DNA of 22,972 bases, taken from assembly GCA_963552605.1 (NCBI GenBank), contig CAUVKI010000034.1, positions 1-22,972 on the forward strand. The letters run 5' to 3'. Origin of the DNA: CAUVKI01 sp963552605. Its GTDB lineage: Bacteria; Bacillota; Clostridia; Tissierellales; Peptoniphilaceae. The notes beneath the pieces are model-generated. The model worked only from the letters and a program-made list of their open reading frames with translations, had not been told where the DNA came from and ran no database searches. The translations under genes were made by a program, and so were the position numbers. Positions 13,636-22,923 of the stretch are shown here, piece by piece; the first letter of the stretch is position 1; each line of letters opens with the position of its first letter.

Positions 13636-15051
13636 ATGAAAGATATGAGCTATAAAGCCGTTATGGCAAGAAACAATGAGATAATAGAGAAAGCATCGGG
13701 CATTGATTATAGGAAGTATGAAAATGACGGAATTGCTTTTGACTATGAAAAAATGATGGCTGATGTACCCTATACCTTTGATGAAATCAGAAAAATTCAA
13801 TCTGAAATCGGCGTGGGAAATACTCCCCTTATAGAACTTAGGAATTTAACCCGACTTGCAAGGTGTTTTGCACCGAAAGGCAAAGGTGCAACAATTTTGG
13901 TTAAGGATGAGTATTCAAATCCGTCATCAAGCTTTAAGGCAAGGCGTGCCTCCCTTTGCTGCTATGAAGCGAAGCGGCTCGGATTTAAGGGAGTGATTGC
14001 GGCAACCAGCGGCAATTACGGTGCGGCTGTGGCAAGTCAGGCGGCAAAACTCGGACTCAAGTGCATAGTGGTGCAGGAGTGCTATGACTCAAGAGGTATA
14101 GGACAACCCGAAATAATTGAAAAAGCGCGGGCTTGCGAAGCATACGGAGCCGAGGTTATGCAACTTAGCGTAGGACCCGAACTCTTCTACACTTTTCTTA
14201 TGCTGCTTGAAACGACGGGGTATTACAATGCCTCGCTCTATTCCACCTTGGCAGTGGCGGGAGTTGAGACACTGGGATATGAAATCTCGGAGCAGTGCAA
14301 AAGCAGGTATGGAAAAAATCCCGAAGTCGTCGTTGCTACAAACGCAGGCGGAGGAAATATTACCGGAACCGCCAGAGGGCTCATAAGGGCAGGCGCAAAG
14401 GAAACAAAGAGAGTTGCTGCAAGCGTAAGTCTTTCAGGACTTCATATGGCGTCCGATCACGATTTTAACAGAAAGTCTTTTACCACGGGGCATACAGGGT
14501 TCGGAATACCTTATGCGACTTGGCCCGATCGCTCAGATGTTCCAAGATCTGCCGCAAGACCCATAAGATATGTGGATAGATATGTTACCACAAATCAAGG
14601 CTCGGTGTTCTATATAACGGAGCTTTTGGCACAGCTTGAGGGAATGGAGAGGGGACCTGCGGGAAACACCTCGCTTGCGTGTGCTTTCAAACTTTCTCAG
14701 GAGATGAACGAAGACGAACTCATTGTGGTGCAGGAAACCGAATATACGGGTGCGGGAAAACATATCAATCCGCAGCTCACCTTTGCAAAGGCGAACGGTG
14801 TGGAACTTATAGCGGGAGATCCGAAAGATGAAGTGCCGGGAAAAAATATAATTTTGCCCGAAAATCCCTCCTATGTTTCAATAAGAGAGGAGAATATTTC
14901 GGAACTTAAAGCGTCGCTTATAAAAAATTTAGTATCCCACGCAGGAGTAAAAAAAGTTTCGGCTTCCGACATAAAATTCCTTGCGGAAGACTCAAATTCC
15001 GATGAAGGTTTCGTTAAGAGGACATTGGATAATTTGGGGATTGCCTACTGA
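13636..15051 (+). CDS. ortB: 2-amino-4-ketopentanoate thiolase, beta subunit (PLP-dependent)
   Basis: 471 residues, a fold-type II PLP enzyme related to threonine synthase/cysteine synthase. It is the catalytic subunit of the thiolase producing alanine and acetyl-CoA. The expected PLP lysine is Lys101 in NPSSSFKARRA. The phosphate-binding glycine loop appears to be TNAGGGNITG, and ATSGNYGAAVASQAAKLG is the substrate-loop region of this fold. Start ATG 13636 is chosen one base after the ortA stop, with GGCGGAGA upstream. An in-frame ATG at 13615 inside ortA would add seven basic residues and lacks a comparable site. The tight spacing indicates coupled synthesis with OrtA. Confidence 0.93.
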   Translation: MKDMSYKAVMARNNEIIEKASGIDYRKYENDGIAFDYEKMMADVPYTFDEIRKIQSEIGVGNTPLIELRNLTRLARCFAPKGKGATILVKDEYSNPSSSFKARRASLCCYEAKRLGFKGVIAATSGNYGAAVASQAAKLGLKCIVVQECYDSRGIGQPEIIEKARACEAYGAEVMQLSVGPELFYTFLMLLETTGYYNASLYSTLAVAGVETLGYEISEQCKSRYGKNPEVVVATNAGGGNITGTARGLIRAGAKETKRVAASVSLSGLHMASDHDFNRKSFTTGHTGFGIPYATWPDRSDVPRSAARPIRYVDRYVTTNQGSVFYITELLAQLEGMERGPAGNTSLACAFKLSQEMNEDELIVVQETEYTGAGKHINPQLTFAKANGVELIAGDPKDEVPGKNIILPENPSYVSIREENISELKASLIKNLVSHAGVKKVSASDIKFLAEDSNSDEGFVKRTLDNLGIAY

Positions 15052-15094
15052 TTTTTGAAAATTGCAAGGTATTTTTATATATTAGGAGGAATAT

Positions 15095-15451
15095 ATGAAA
15101 AGAGAAGACGACTTTCAGGAAAGAAGAAAGCATTTGGCAAATCTTTCCGAAGAGGAACTTAAAGATAGATTTTGGAGTTTGGCAAGTCAGATTATGGATC
15201 CCTTGATTGATCTTGCAAAGAAAAATACTACCCCCTCTATTGAACGCTCGGTGATTTTGCGTATGGGTTTTTCGAGCATGGAAGCTGGAGCTTTGGTAAA
15301 GGGGGTTATGGAGCATGGATTGATGGGCAAAGGAGCAGGGCATGTGGTCTATAAAATTTCCAAGCTTAAAAATATCCCCATAAGAGAAGCAGGGCTTGCC
15401 CTGATTGACGGCAAATACTGGGAAGATGCGGAAAATGCGTTTAGGGGGTAG
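15095..15451 (+). CDS. oraS: D-ornithine 4,5-aminomutase, small (alpha) subunit
   Basis: 118 residues, close to the ~120 of OraS in A. sticklandii. It partners OraE in the adenosylcobalamin- and PLP-dependent migration of the terminal amino group of D-ornithine to C4. The sequence is helical (EERKHL-like start, then SQIMDPLIDLAKKN and SIERSVILRMGFSS). The C-terminal HVVYKISK...AGLALIDGKYW is characteristic. The ribosome binding site is TAGGAGGAA. It is 43 bases after ortB and three bases before oraE. Confidence 0.93.
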   Translation: MKREDDFQERRKHLANLSEEELKDRFWSLASQIMDPLIDLAKKNTTPSIERSVILRMGFSSMEAGALVKGVMEHGLMGKGAGHVVYKISKLKNIPIREAGLALIDGKYWEDAENAFRG

Positions 15452-15454
15452 AAA

Positions 15455-17674
15455 ATGGAATATGAACCTTTGAAGAAAAATGAAAAGATAAACATAGACT
15501 ATATCCTAAAAGATTTGGACAAGTACGAGCCGAGAAGAAGGGGTTGGGCATGGAGAGAGCCGGTCATACCTCAGGAAATTTATAAGTTTGAATATCATGA
15601 GACTTCAAAAAATTTGAAGCAGTCTCAGGCACTCCCCTCGGCAAAATATTTTGACAATATGGACCCTCAGCCGCTCCCTATAATCACGACGGAGATTGCG
15701 TCGGGGCGTTTCGAGGATGACATCAGAAGAATGAGAATGGCGGCGTGGAGAGGGGCGGATCACTTGATGGTAATTCGTACCGCAGGGCAAAGTCATTTTG
15801 ACGGACTGATTGAGGGAACTCCTCAAGGGATCGGAGGGATTCCCGTGACACGCAAACAGGTAAGAGCACAGAGAAAAGCGATTGACCTGATAGAAGATGA
15901 AGTGGGAAGACCTATTAACTACCACTCCTATATTTCGGGAGTTGCGGGACCCGATATTGCCGTTATGTTTGCTGAAGATGGAGTAAACGGAGCTCACCAG
16001 GACCCTCAATATAATGTACTTTACAGAAACATCAATATGGTGAGATCTTTCGTTGACGCCGCCGAGGCAAAAAAAATTATGACTTGGGCGGATATTGCGC
16101 AAATTGACGGTGCGCACAATGCCAATGCAACAGCAAGAGAAGCGTGGAAAGTTATGCCGGAACTTATGGTGCAGCATGCCCTAAACTCGATTTACTCGGT
16201 TAAGGTCGGTATGAAAAAGGAAAATATATGCCTTTCAACAGTACCTCCCACCGCTCCGCCCGCTCCCTGTATGCGTTTGGATTTGCCCTATGCGGTTGCT
16301 CTTAGAGAATTTTTCTCGGAATACAGAATGAGAGCGCAACAAAATACCAAGTATATGGAGTCCTCCACAAGAGAAGCCACCGTAACTCATGTTTTGAATT
16401 TGCTTATTTCCGAGCTTACAAGTGCAGACATTCAATCAACTATCACACCCGACGAGGGAAGAAACGTTCCTTGGCATATATATAATATGGACGCAATCGA
16501 CACCGCCCGTCAAGCCTTCAACGGTATGGACGGACTTAAAGATATGGTTTCCCTGAGAAGAAACGAGGGGGAATTGTATTCAAAAGTAAGAGAGCTTAAG
16601 GAAAGAGCGGTGTTGTTTATGGAGGAGATATTGGAAGCCGGAGGATATTTCAAAGCGGTTGAGGAAGGATTTTTTGTGGACTCCGGTGAATATCCCGAAA
16701 GAAATAATGACGGCATAATAAGAAAAATTGATGCGGGGGTGGGAGTCGGAGCGATTTATGAGAGAGATCCCGATTACCTTGCACCGGTCACCGCACATTT
16801 CGGAAACAACAATGTCGCTCAATATGATCCCTCCGCCGAAGATAATCCCTCAAAGCTTATCGGGGGATGCACCTTTGAGGATCGCTCAAAGATTGTTTAC
16901 ATTGACGAATTGGACGATATTGACAATGTAAATGTGAGAATGAAAGATACGGAAAAATTCAGAGGCACTGAAGTTGTTCGTCCCGAAATGGAGTGGGCGG
17001 GAGACGGAGTGGTTCAAATTACTATGTTTCTTCCTGCGGATATCCGCACTGCGGAGGCTGCGGGAATTTCCATCGGAGAAAAAATGGGGCTTAAAGATGT
17101 CGTCTGCATTCATAAGGAAATTTTACAGGCGGCTGAAGGTACCAGAATTGAAATAAAGGGAGTGTTCGGCGAAGACATAAAGGTGAGCGATTTGGTAATC
17201 CCTCCCGAACCTGACGAGATGAGCTTTGACGATTTAAGAGCGGCGATTGAAGCTCACCCTATGAGAGTTGTGGCGGCAACAGTCGGAGACGATGAGCATT
17301 CGGTCGGATTAAGAGAAATTATTGATATCAAGCACGGCGGAATAGAACGCTACGGAATAGAATGCCACATTTTGGGAACATCAATACCTGTTGAGAAACT
17401 TGCGGACGCGGCGATAGAGATGAAAGCTGATGTGATTTTGGCATCTACAATCATAAGCCACGACGACATTCACTATAAGAATATGCAAAAGCTAAATGAT
17501 GTGTGCATAGAAAAGGGAATTAGAGATAAGGTTATAATTTGTGCGGGAGGCACACAAGTTTCAAACGAGCTTGCAATCAAACACGGAATGGAGCAGGGTT
17601 TCGGAAGAGGTTCAAACGGTGCGCAAGTTGCAACTTTTCTGGTTAAAAGAAGAAAAGAAAAATTTGGATTTTAA
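15455..17674 (+). CDS. oraE: D-ornithine 4,5-aminomutase, large (beta) subunit
   Basis: 739 residues, the B12- and PLP-binding catalytic subunit. It converts D-ornithine to (2R,4S)-2,4-diaminopentanoate by a radical rearrangement. The N-terminal ~500 residues would form the TIM-barrel. The C-terminal Rossmann domain carries the base-off cobalamin motif DEHSVG with the axial ligand His615. The PLP lysine is Lys626 in IDIKHGG. The His-to-Lys spacing of 11 equals that of His618/Lys629 in the A. sticklandii enzyme. A GGTQVSNELA loop and a C-terminal GRGSNGAQVATFL helix follow. The gene is complete and starts three bases after oraS. A strong terminator follows, so no ornithine racemase or accessory or-2/or-3 genes are in this transcript. 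Confidence 0.96.
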   Translation: MEYEPLKKNEKINIDYILKDLDKYEPRRRGWAWREPVIPQEIYKFEYHETSKNLKQSQALPSAKYFDNMDPQPLPIITTEIASGRFEDDIRRMRMAAWRGADHLMVIRTAGQSHFDGLIEGTPQGIGGIPVTRKQVRAQRKAIDLIEDEVGRPINYHSYISGVAGPDIAVMFAEDGVNGAHQDPQYNVLYRNINMVRSFVDAAEAKKIMTWADIAQIDGAHNANATAREAWKVMPELMVQHALNSIYSVKVGMKKENICLSTVPPTAPPAPCMRLDLPYAVALREFFSEYRMRAQQNTKYMESSTREATVTHVLNLLISELTSADIQSTITPDEGRNVPWHIYNMDAIDTARQAFNGMDGLKDMVSLRRNEGELYSKVRELKERAVLFMEEILEAGGYFKAVEEGFFVDSGEYPERNNDGIIRKIDAGVGVGAIYERDPDYLAPVTAHFGNNNVAQYDPSAEDNPSKLIGGCTFEDRSKIVYIDELDDIDNVNVRMKDTEKFRGTEVVRPEMEWAGDGVVQITMFLPADIRTAEAAGISIGEKMGLKDVVCIHKEILQAAEGTRIEIKGVFGEDIKVSDLVIPPEPDEMSFDDLRAAIEAHPMRVVAATVGDDEHSVGLREIIDIKHGGIERYGIECHILGTSIPVEKLADAAIEMKADVILASTIISHDDIHYKNMQKLNDVCIEKGIRDKVIICAGGTQVSNELAIKHGMEQGFGRGSNGAQVATFLVKRRKEKFGF

Positions 17675-17691
17675 AAATTTGTGGTAGAATT

Positions 17692-17738
17692 GCGGCGGAT
17701 ACTTTTTGAAAGTATTTACGCCGCATTTTTATTTTTTT
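17692..17738 (+). terminator. Terminator of the ornithine operon
   Basis: GCGGCG (17692-17697) pairs with CGCCGC (17719-17724), with an inner ATACTTT/AAAGTAT stem and a T-rich tail to 17738, shortly after the oraE stop. Confidence 0.88.
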
Positions 17739-17757
17739 AGAGAACGGAGAGGTGCTT

Positions 17758-18600
17758 ATGAGAAAGTTTATTATCGTTTTGTTTTTTTTATTCCTGCCTT
17801 CATATGTCAGGGCAAGTGCGGACGCCTTGGTTTCTTTGCAGTCGGTGGAGCTTAACGGTAAGGCTGTGCATATTGCGGGATATCTTATCAACGGCAATAA
17901 TTATTTTAAGATAAGAGATCTTGCGGCGGCGTTGAAAAACACAAGCTCAAGATTTGATGTTTCCTATGATAAGGAGCGTGAAGCCGTGAAGATAATCTTT
18001 GGCGGAAAATACGAGGGAAGCGAGGGGGATTTAAAACCTCTTGTAAAGGGAACAAAAAAAGCTCTGGAAAGTCCGCAGGTTATATTTAAAGACGAAGAAC
18101 CTCTGAAAGTTTCGATTTACTCCATTGACGGAAACAACTATCTGAAACTTAGAGATTTGGCGAATGTGCTGAACTTCTCCGTTAAATATGACAACGCACG
18201 CTCGGTGGTGGAAATTTTTACAAAAGAGCTTGGCGACAATTTGGAAGGTGTTGAGGAAATCACCCTATCGGCATTTCCAAAAAAGGGAGTGCCTCTGAGA
18301 AAGTATCTGTATGCGATTTCATTTTCCGTGAAAGGAGCAAAGGAAGCAACTCCTAATTATGATTCATCGGAAAATATATTGGTTCTGCTTACGGATTCGG
18401 GTGAGAATGTTCAGCTCGGCTCTCTCAAAGCGATATTAACTCAAGGGGAAAAGAAAACGGAAGTCGTGATAGACAAAACCGGAGTTATTACTTTTGAAGC
18501 CATGGAAGAAGTCGGAGCGAAATTTGATGAGTCGTATACCATAACGCTTTTTTTGAATATGAATGGGGAAGAAATTCCCCTATTCTATTTGAAACACTAA
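17758..18600 (+). CDS. Exported protein with two copper-amine-oxidase-N-like (NYFKLRD) repeats
   Basis: 280 residues. The signal peptide is MRKFIIVLFFLFLPSYVRA, with likely cleavage near ASA (residues 19-21). Two copies of the short alpha/beta 'copper amine oxidase N-terminal domain-like' module follow. The cores are YLINGNNYFKIRDLAAAL (42-59) and YSIDGNNYLKLRDLANVL (121-138), each followed by a KYD/SYD strand. The C-terminal ~120 residues are beta-rich and not recognised. In Gram-positive bacteria these modules occur in secreted and wall-bound proteins; they do not imply oxidase activity. The ribosome binding site is GGAGAGG, and a GTG six bases earlier is less likely. The gene follows the ornithine terminator by 20 bases; a possible extended -10 (TGGTAGAAT, 17682-17690) overlaps that terminator. 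It precedes the large surface protein by 61 bases, probably in one transcript. Confidence 0.78.
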   Translation: MRKFIIVLFFLFLPSYVRASADALVSLQSVELNGKAVHIAGYLINGNNYFKIRDLAAALKNTSSRFDVSYDKEREAVKIIFGGKYEGSEGDLKPLVKGTKKALESPQVIFKDEEPLKVSIYSIDGNNYLKLRDLANVLNFSVKYDNARSVVEIFTKELGDNLEGVEEITLSAFPKKGVPLRKYLYAISFSVKGAKEATPNYDSSENILVLLTDSGENVQLGSLKAILTQGEKKTEVVIDKTGVITFEAMEEVGAKFDESYTITLFLNMNGEEIPLFYLKH

Positions 18601-18661
18601 TTTTTGCGCAGTTAAAGTCGATAATTATTCAAGAGTTGAAAATAATTAGGAGGGATTTTTT

Positions 18662-21600
18662 ATGAAGAAAATTATCAGCGTGCTTTTGGCGGTGTTTATG
18701 ATTATTCAATTTGCACCTGAGTTGAAGGCGGCACCGGAGCCGTATGAAGAGGTGGTCAATAAAATAGACCAGATCGGGTCTATCAGTTCGAGCAATTATA
18801 TGGCCGAGAAGACCAAGATAAATGAGGCTCGCACTGCATATCTTAATCTTTCAAAGGAGCAGCGCAGAAAGGTAAGCAACTATTCAAAGCTTATCAAAAG
18901 TATGGAAGATTACTACGATCAGGTGGCTTTAAATGAGATTTCTCTTTCGGGAACAACATTGAGTATAGGTACCAAACAAATCAAGAGTATAAGAGAGCAC
19001 AGCTCTTTTCCCATAACGATGGCAACGCTTAAGGCAGATTATATTGAGCCTATGTATGAATTTGAACAGGGATATAATCGACTCTCGACCATAGCGAAAG
19101 GCACACCGGATATGAGGGCTGCAAAACGGCTTTATGATGAGAGGCGTTCCTATTTGGACGATGTCTATTATGACGGCTATAAGTTCACAAACAGAAACAA
19201 TGAAGTCTTTAAGTTCCTAAAAACCTATTCTCAGGACTCCAAGTTTAAGGTGCTTTTGAAGATATTGATTGATGTTGGAGTTTTCGTTGATAATCCCATA
19301 GCCTCGAGTTATGAAGATCCCTTGCCCTATGAAAAAGCGGCGCTTCAGGATATGCTCTCCGCTTTAGGATATAAAACCGATGACTACACCGAGGACAGTT
19401 CTCTCACGAATATTGAAAAGGTTAAAAAATCAATTCTTGAGGATTATTTCAAAGCTAATGACCCTACAATCAGAAGTCTTATAGAGGCAAATGAAGAACT
19501 TCAAAGACTTATAGGAAGCAACACCATGGGGAATTATGTAAATACGGTCAACCGTTTTTTCAGCGACACTCTTGTTCCTTGGAAAAACTATGCGAACAAT
19601 CCTCCCACCACAACCAATATCGCATTGAAGGATTATATAGAGAGGGAAACAAGATATCTTTTAAATCCCGCAAATGCCGGCAATCACTCTCAATTTGATC
19701 CGAGAAAAGAGGATTTTCAAAAACTTTTCAACTTAACATCGGGTAATCCCGACAATGTGCTTGCCGAAAAAGATGTTGAATATCCTGATGCACAAAATAT
19801 TGATGAGAATACAACTCCCCCGACCATATCTCCAAGGGGAAACAAAATAAACAACCTTGAAGATCTTTTCAAACAGCTTAGTGTGAGCTATGCAAAGATG
19901 GATTACAGAATTGTAAATAATCCTACGGTGCAGGCAAGAAAAAGACAGGTTGATAAATGGTATCAAGATTCTTTGCAGGTTATTTATGATGAGAATAGAA
20001 TAGAAGGCTTTAAGAGAGAGGCAAAAACCGTAAGCGATTTGTATTCTCAAATGAGCGAAGCCGACAAGGAAAATCCCAGTAAGATAAATGGAATACTGGG
20101 ACTATACAACGGGCTTTCCTTTGAGGCGAAATCCTTTTTGACGGAAGAAAATATAGGACTTAATAAGCTTTTGGCAAAAGCCAAGGGGATTTTGACCGCA
20201 AAAAACTTTCTTGCAAACCCCAACACACAATCTGTTTTAGGGCTTAATCCCGATACCGTTGAGGAAACCAGTCGCTCAAATATAGAAGAAAGACTGCAAA
20301 AATATAAAACCGATGTTTCCCTTTCAGGAAAGGAAACAACAGTTATGAAAGCTGCCGTCAAGAAAATGGAAGAATTGCTCAAAACTCTTAATGAAAGAAA
20401 AAATGACGCTTGGAGATTTAAGATAGAGAACGCAAGACTTCTTGAATTGGAGCCGAGTGATATCTTCCCTGAGGATAAGGGAAGAATAGTTGCGCTTGAA
20501 AACGCCTATAACTCACTTACGGGAAACGGCACTTTGAAAATAAAAGATAATTTGGCTGCGGAAAAAGCTAAAATCGACGGACTTGTCGAAGCACTCTCAA
20601 CGCTTGAGGCACTTGACTTCGTTGCAAATCACCCCGTGATAAAAAAAGAGACTGCCACTGTTGCGGCGGAAGATGAAGCGGAATTAAAGACGGCGTTAAA
20701 TGATTTTGCAAAGCTTAGCGATAAGGCAAAAAATTTGGTTAAGACCGCTCCTATACTTAACAGCCATCATTTTAAAGAAAATTGCGAAAAGCTTGATGAC
20801 ATTTATGAAGCCAAGATAAAAGATGTGAAGTTAAGTGATGCGCCGTTTACATCAATTGTTGATTTAGAGCCGAACGATGTGAACTCCGGCAATAAAGACG
20901 AGATTAAGGCAAAGATTGAGACGCTAAGAACTTTGATAGGCGATGCAAAAAGGTTTGCGATGCTCTTTGAGAGCGTGTATCCGATTGCGGGAACTCCTAA
21001 AACTCTATTATTTGAGGGTTATTTGAATAAGCTTAAAGCTTTGCTTGAGAAAATCAATGAACTTGAGGCGAACCTCAGTGATCAGGATAAGGCAAACGCC
21101 TTTGCAGAGAAGCACAAGGATATTTTGGAATTTTTGAGTACTCCCGGCGATGCAAAGATGAGAGATGGAAACAAAAAAGATAATTTTGATGCCATAACCA
21201 AGGCTCTTGATGAGTTTAAGGCTTTGTCCGACGGAGTTAAAGGTAAGCTTGAAAATCCCGGTGCAACTTACACGAAACCTAACGGAACTTCTGCTATGAA
21301 TACTATAATCAAAGAGGTAAATCTCAATGCGATCAAAAACAGTGTGGAACTTGATATAGAGGCGGAAAAAGCTGCATATACGGGTGCTGCCGATTTTGAG
21401 AAATCTCTTACCGGTATAGAGTCTTTGCCTCAAGCCGAGCAAAAGCATAGAGATTTTGAAAAACTTGAAAAGAGAGCCGAGTCGGAGGAGGAAATTGCAG
21501 GAGTTCCTAATACTCCGTATATAAAAGAGCTTAAAAGGAGAATTGCCGATACTCTAAATGAATTAAAACAGCTTCACAAGGCTTTGAATGATGAGATAAT

Positions 21601-22672
21601 ACCGATTTTGAAGGTGGAGAAGGCTTTGGAAGATTCAAATCTTTTAAGTCCCGGCACTTCCTTTGAAGATCCTGAAAACATTAAAAAACTTCAGAATTTG
21701 GCAAAGCTTTATAAAGAAATTCCCGGAGTTTCCAACGAAGACGCAAGAAGACTTAAGGAAAATCTTGAAAATAAAATTTTACCTTTAATTGATAGAATGA
21801 AGAATTTGGCGGCTCAAAGACTTATACAGTTCGAGCAGAAATATGCACGTCTTCTTAATTCAACGGAGGTTAGTGTCGAGGACTACGGAGAAGTATTAAA
21901 CGCTCTTAATGAATTAACTCCCATTGAAAAAGGACTGTTTGATGACCAGATAGCGGAAAAGGACAGAGCAGCTTTAGACAGGTCGAAACTGGAGGATATT
22001 AAAACGAAGATTGGGGAAATCTTAAAGATTGAGGCGGAAGCTTTCTTACTGAAACATTCGGAGATACTCAATATGAAAAATCCTCTAAGCAGCGATCCGT
22101 CCGTTATGAGAGCAAAAGAGCTTGATCCCGAGCATAGAAATGAATACTTCAACAGGTGGCTTGAGTTGGCAAAACTTTGCGATGAGGAATTTTGGAAGCT
22201 TAAAGATGCAGTTCAATCCGAGGTCAACCGTCTTCATTCAAATGTGTGCGGAAAAACCGTGGTGGAGGATATTTCCGAAAAAATAGCTCAGCTTGAGGCG
22301 TTGCTAAAGGGTGAGAGTTATGAAAATCCTTTGCCCAATGATATTATCAATGCCGCACCTTTCATTCCCAATAAGAATATCGTGCCTTATGATTATGAAT
22401 GGAAGATAAGATTCAATCAGCCGATTTCGGAATACTCCCTTTCTGGAATTTATGTTTATGACGCTCAGTCAAAGGGAGCGGACGGAATTATCCAAAGAGC
22501 TCCTTTTGTAATCCCCGAATTGAATTTAGAGGGAGATGTCGTAACCCTAAGACTTAGGGGAGGATTTTATCAGCCGGGAGGAAAGTATTATATTTATATA
22601 AGCAACACCGTGCATACGACAAACGGCAAAACGCTTTTCCCTGCACAAAAGATGATATTCAGAGTTCATTAA
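18662..22672 (+). CDS. Large exported helical-repeat surface protein with C-terminal Ig-like domain
   Basis: 1336 residues. The signal peptide (MKKIISVLLAVFMIIQF) cleaves near LKA-A (23/24). The bulk is predicted helical. Degenerate modules each have the pattern 'F...H/N..I ... AL..F..LS..AK..L', as in the AR-AY-LS-EQ-V-NY modules of Gram-positive surface proteins. Examples begin near residues 51, 476, 650-695, 812-855, 1054-1085 and 1127. The last ~110 residues (from about 1228) look like an SbsA-type Ig domain, with KIRFNQPISEYSLSGIYVYD and a terminal strand KMIFRVH. No LPXTG motif, SLH domains or choline-binding repeats are seen, so attachment is unexplained. AGGAGGG precedes the ATG. A strong terminator follows. 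Function is unknown; adhesion or a wall-scaffold role is only a guess. Confidence 0.75.
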   Translation: MKKIISVLLAVFMIIQFAPELKAAPEPYEEVVNKIDQIGSISSSNYMAEKTKINEARTAYLNLSKEQRRKVSNYSKLIKSMEDYYDQVALNEISLSGTTLSIGTKQIKSIREHSSFPITMATLKADYIEPMYEFEQGYNRLSTIAKGTPDMRAAKRLYDERRSYLDDVYYDGYKFTNRNNEVFKFLKTYSQDSKFKVLLKILIDVGVFVDNPIASSYEDPLPYEKAALQDMLSALGYKTDDYTEDSSLTNIEKVKKSILEDYFKANDPTIRSLIEANEELQRLIGSNTMGNYVNTVNRFFSDTLVPWKNYANNPPTTTNIALKDYIERETRYLLNPANAGNHSQFDPRKEDFQKLFNLTSGNPDNVLAEKDVEYPDAQNIDENTTPPTISPRGNKINNLEDLFKQLSVSYAKMDYRIVNNPTVQARKRQVDKWYQDSLQVIYDENRIEGFKREAKTVSDLYSQMSEADKENPSKINGILGLYNGLSFEAKSFLTEENIGLNKLLAKAKGILTAKNFLANPNTQSVLGLNPDTVEETSRSNIEERLQKYKTDVSLSGKETTVMKAAVKKMEELLKTLNERKNDAWRFKIENARLLELEPSDIFPEDKGRIVALENAYNSLTGNGTLKIKDNLAAEKAKIDGLVEALSTLEALDFVANHPVIKKETATVAAEDEAELKTALNDFAKLSDKAKNLVKTAPILNSHHFKENCEKLDDIYEAKIKDVKLSDAPFTSIVDLEPNDVNSGNKDEIKAKIETLRTLIGDAKRFAMLFESVYPIAGTPKTLLFEGYLNKLKALLEKINELEANLSDQDKANAFAEKHKDILEFLSTPGDAKMRDGNKKDNFDAITKALDEFKALSDGVKGKLENPGATYTKPNGTSAMNTIIKEVNLNAIKNSVELDIEAEKAAYTGAADFEKSLTGIESLPQAEQKHRDFEKLEKRAESEEEIAGVPNTPYIKELKRRIADTLNELKQLHKALNDEIIPILKVEKALEDSNLLSPGTSFEDPENIKKLQNLAKLYKEIPGVSNEDARRLKENLENKILPLIDRMKNLAAQRLIQFEQKYARLLNSTEVSVEDYGEVLNALNELTPIEKGLFDDQIAEKDRAALDRSKLEDIKTKIGEILKIEAEAFLLKHSEILNMKNPLSSDPSVMRAKELDPEHRNEYFNRWLELAKLCDEEFWKLKDAVQSEVNRLHSNVCGKTVVEDISEKIAQLEALLKGESYENPLPNDIINAAPFIPNKNIVPYDYEWKIRFNQPISEYSLSGIYVYDAQSKGADGIIQRAPFVIPELNLEGDVVTLRLRGGFYQPGGKYYIYISNTVHTTNGKTLFPAQKMIFRVH

Positions 22673-22673
22673 C

Positions 22674-22708
22674 AAAAAGAGAGTGCTGTTTTCGGCACTC
22701 TCTTTTTT
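22674..22708 (+). terminator. Terminator of the surface-protein genes
   Basis: GAGAGTGC (22679-22686) pairs with GCACTCTC (22695-22702), flanked by A and T runs, two bases after the stop codon. Confidence 0.92.
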
Positions 22709-22742
22709 GTCGGAATTGATTTATAGTCGAGAACAATGAAAT

Positions 22743-22771
22743 AAAAAACAGCCGAACGGGGCTGTTTTTTT
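22743..22771. terminator. Bidirectional terminator
   Basis: AAAAACAGCC (22744-22753), loop GAACGG, GGCTGTTTTT (22760-22769). T runs occur on both strands. It probably serves the minus-strand relic to its right as well as read-through from the left. Confidence 0.85.
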
Positions 22772-22782
22772 TGTGGATCTAT

Positions 22783-22923
22783 TTATGACTTTATTTTCAA
22801 AATCAACTCTCCCAAATTAGTACATTGACGATCATAATCGATCTTAGAAATATCACCAGAATTTTCAATTGCCTTCTCAACTTTTTCGGAAATCTTTTCA
22901 AGTTGGCTATAGTTCGCTTTATA
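22783..22923 (-). pseudogene. C-terminal relic of an unidentified minus-strand gene
   Basis: A minus-strand frame of 46 codons ends at TAA 22783-22785. It has good helical protein character (YSQLEKISEKVEKAIENSG, then LGELILKIKS) and is followed by the bidirectional terminator. An in-frame TAG lies at its upstream end, with no start codon or ribosome binding site, and the sequence beyond is AT-rich. It is therefore a truncated or frameshifted gene end. Family not recognised. Confidence 0.4.
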
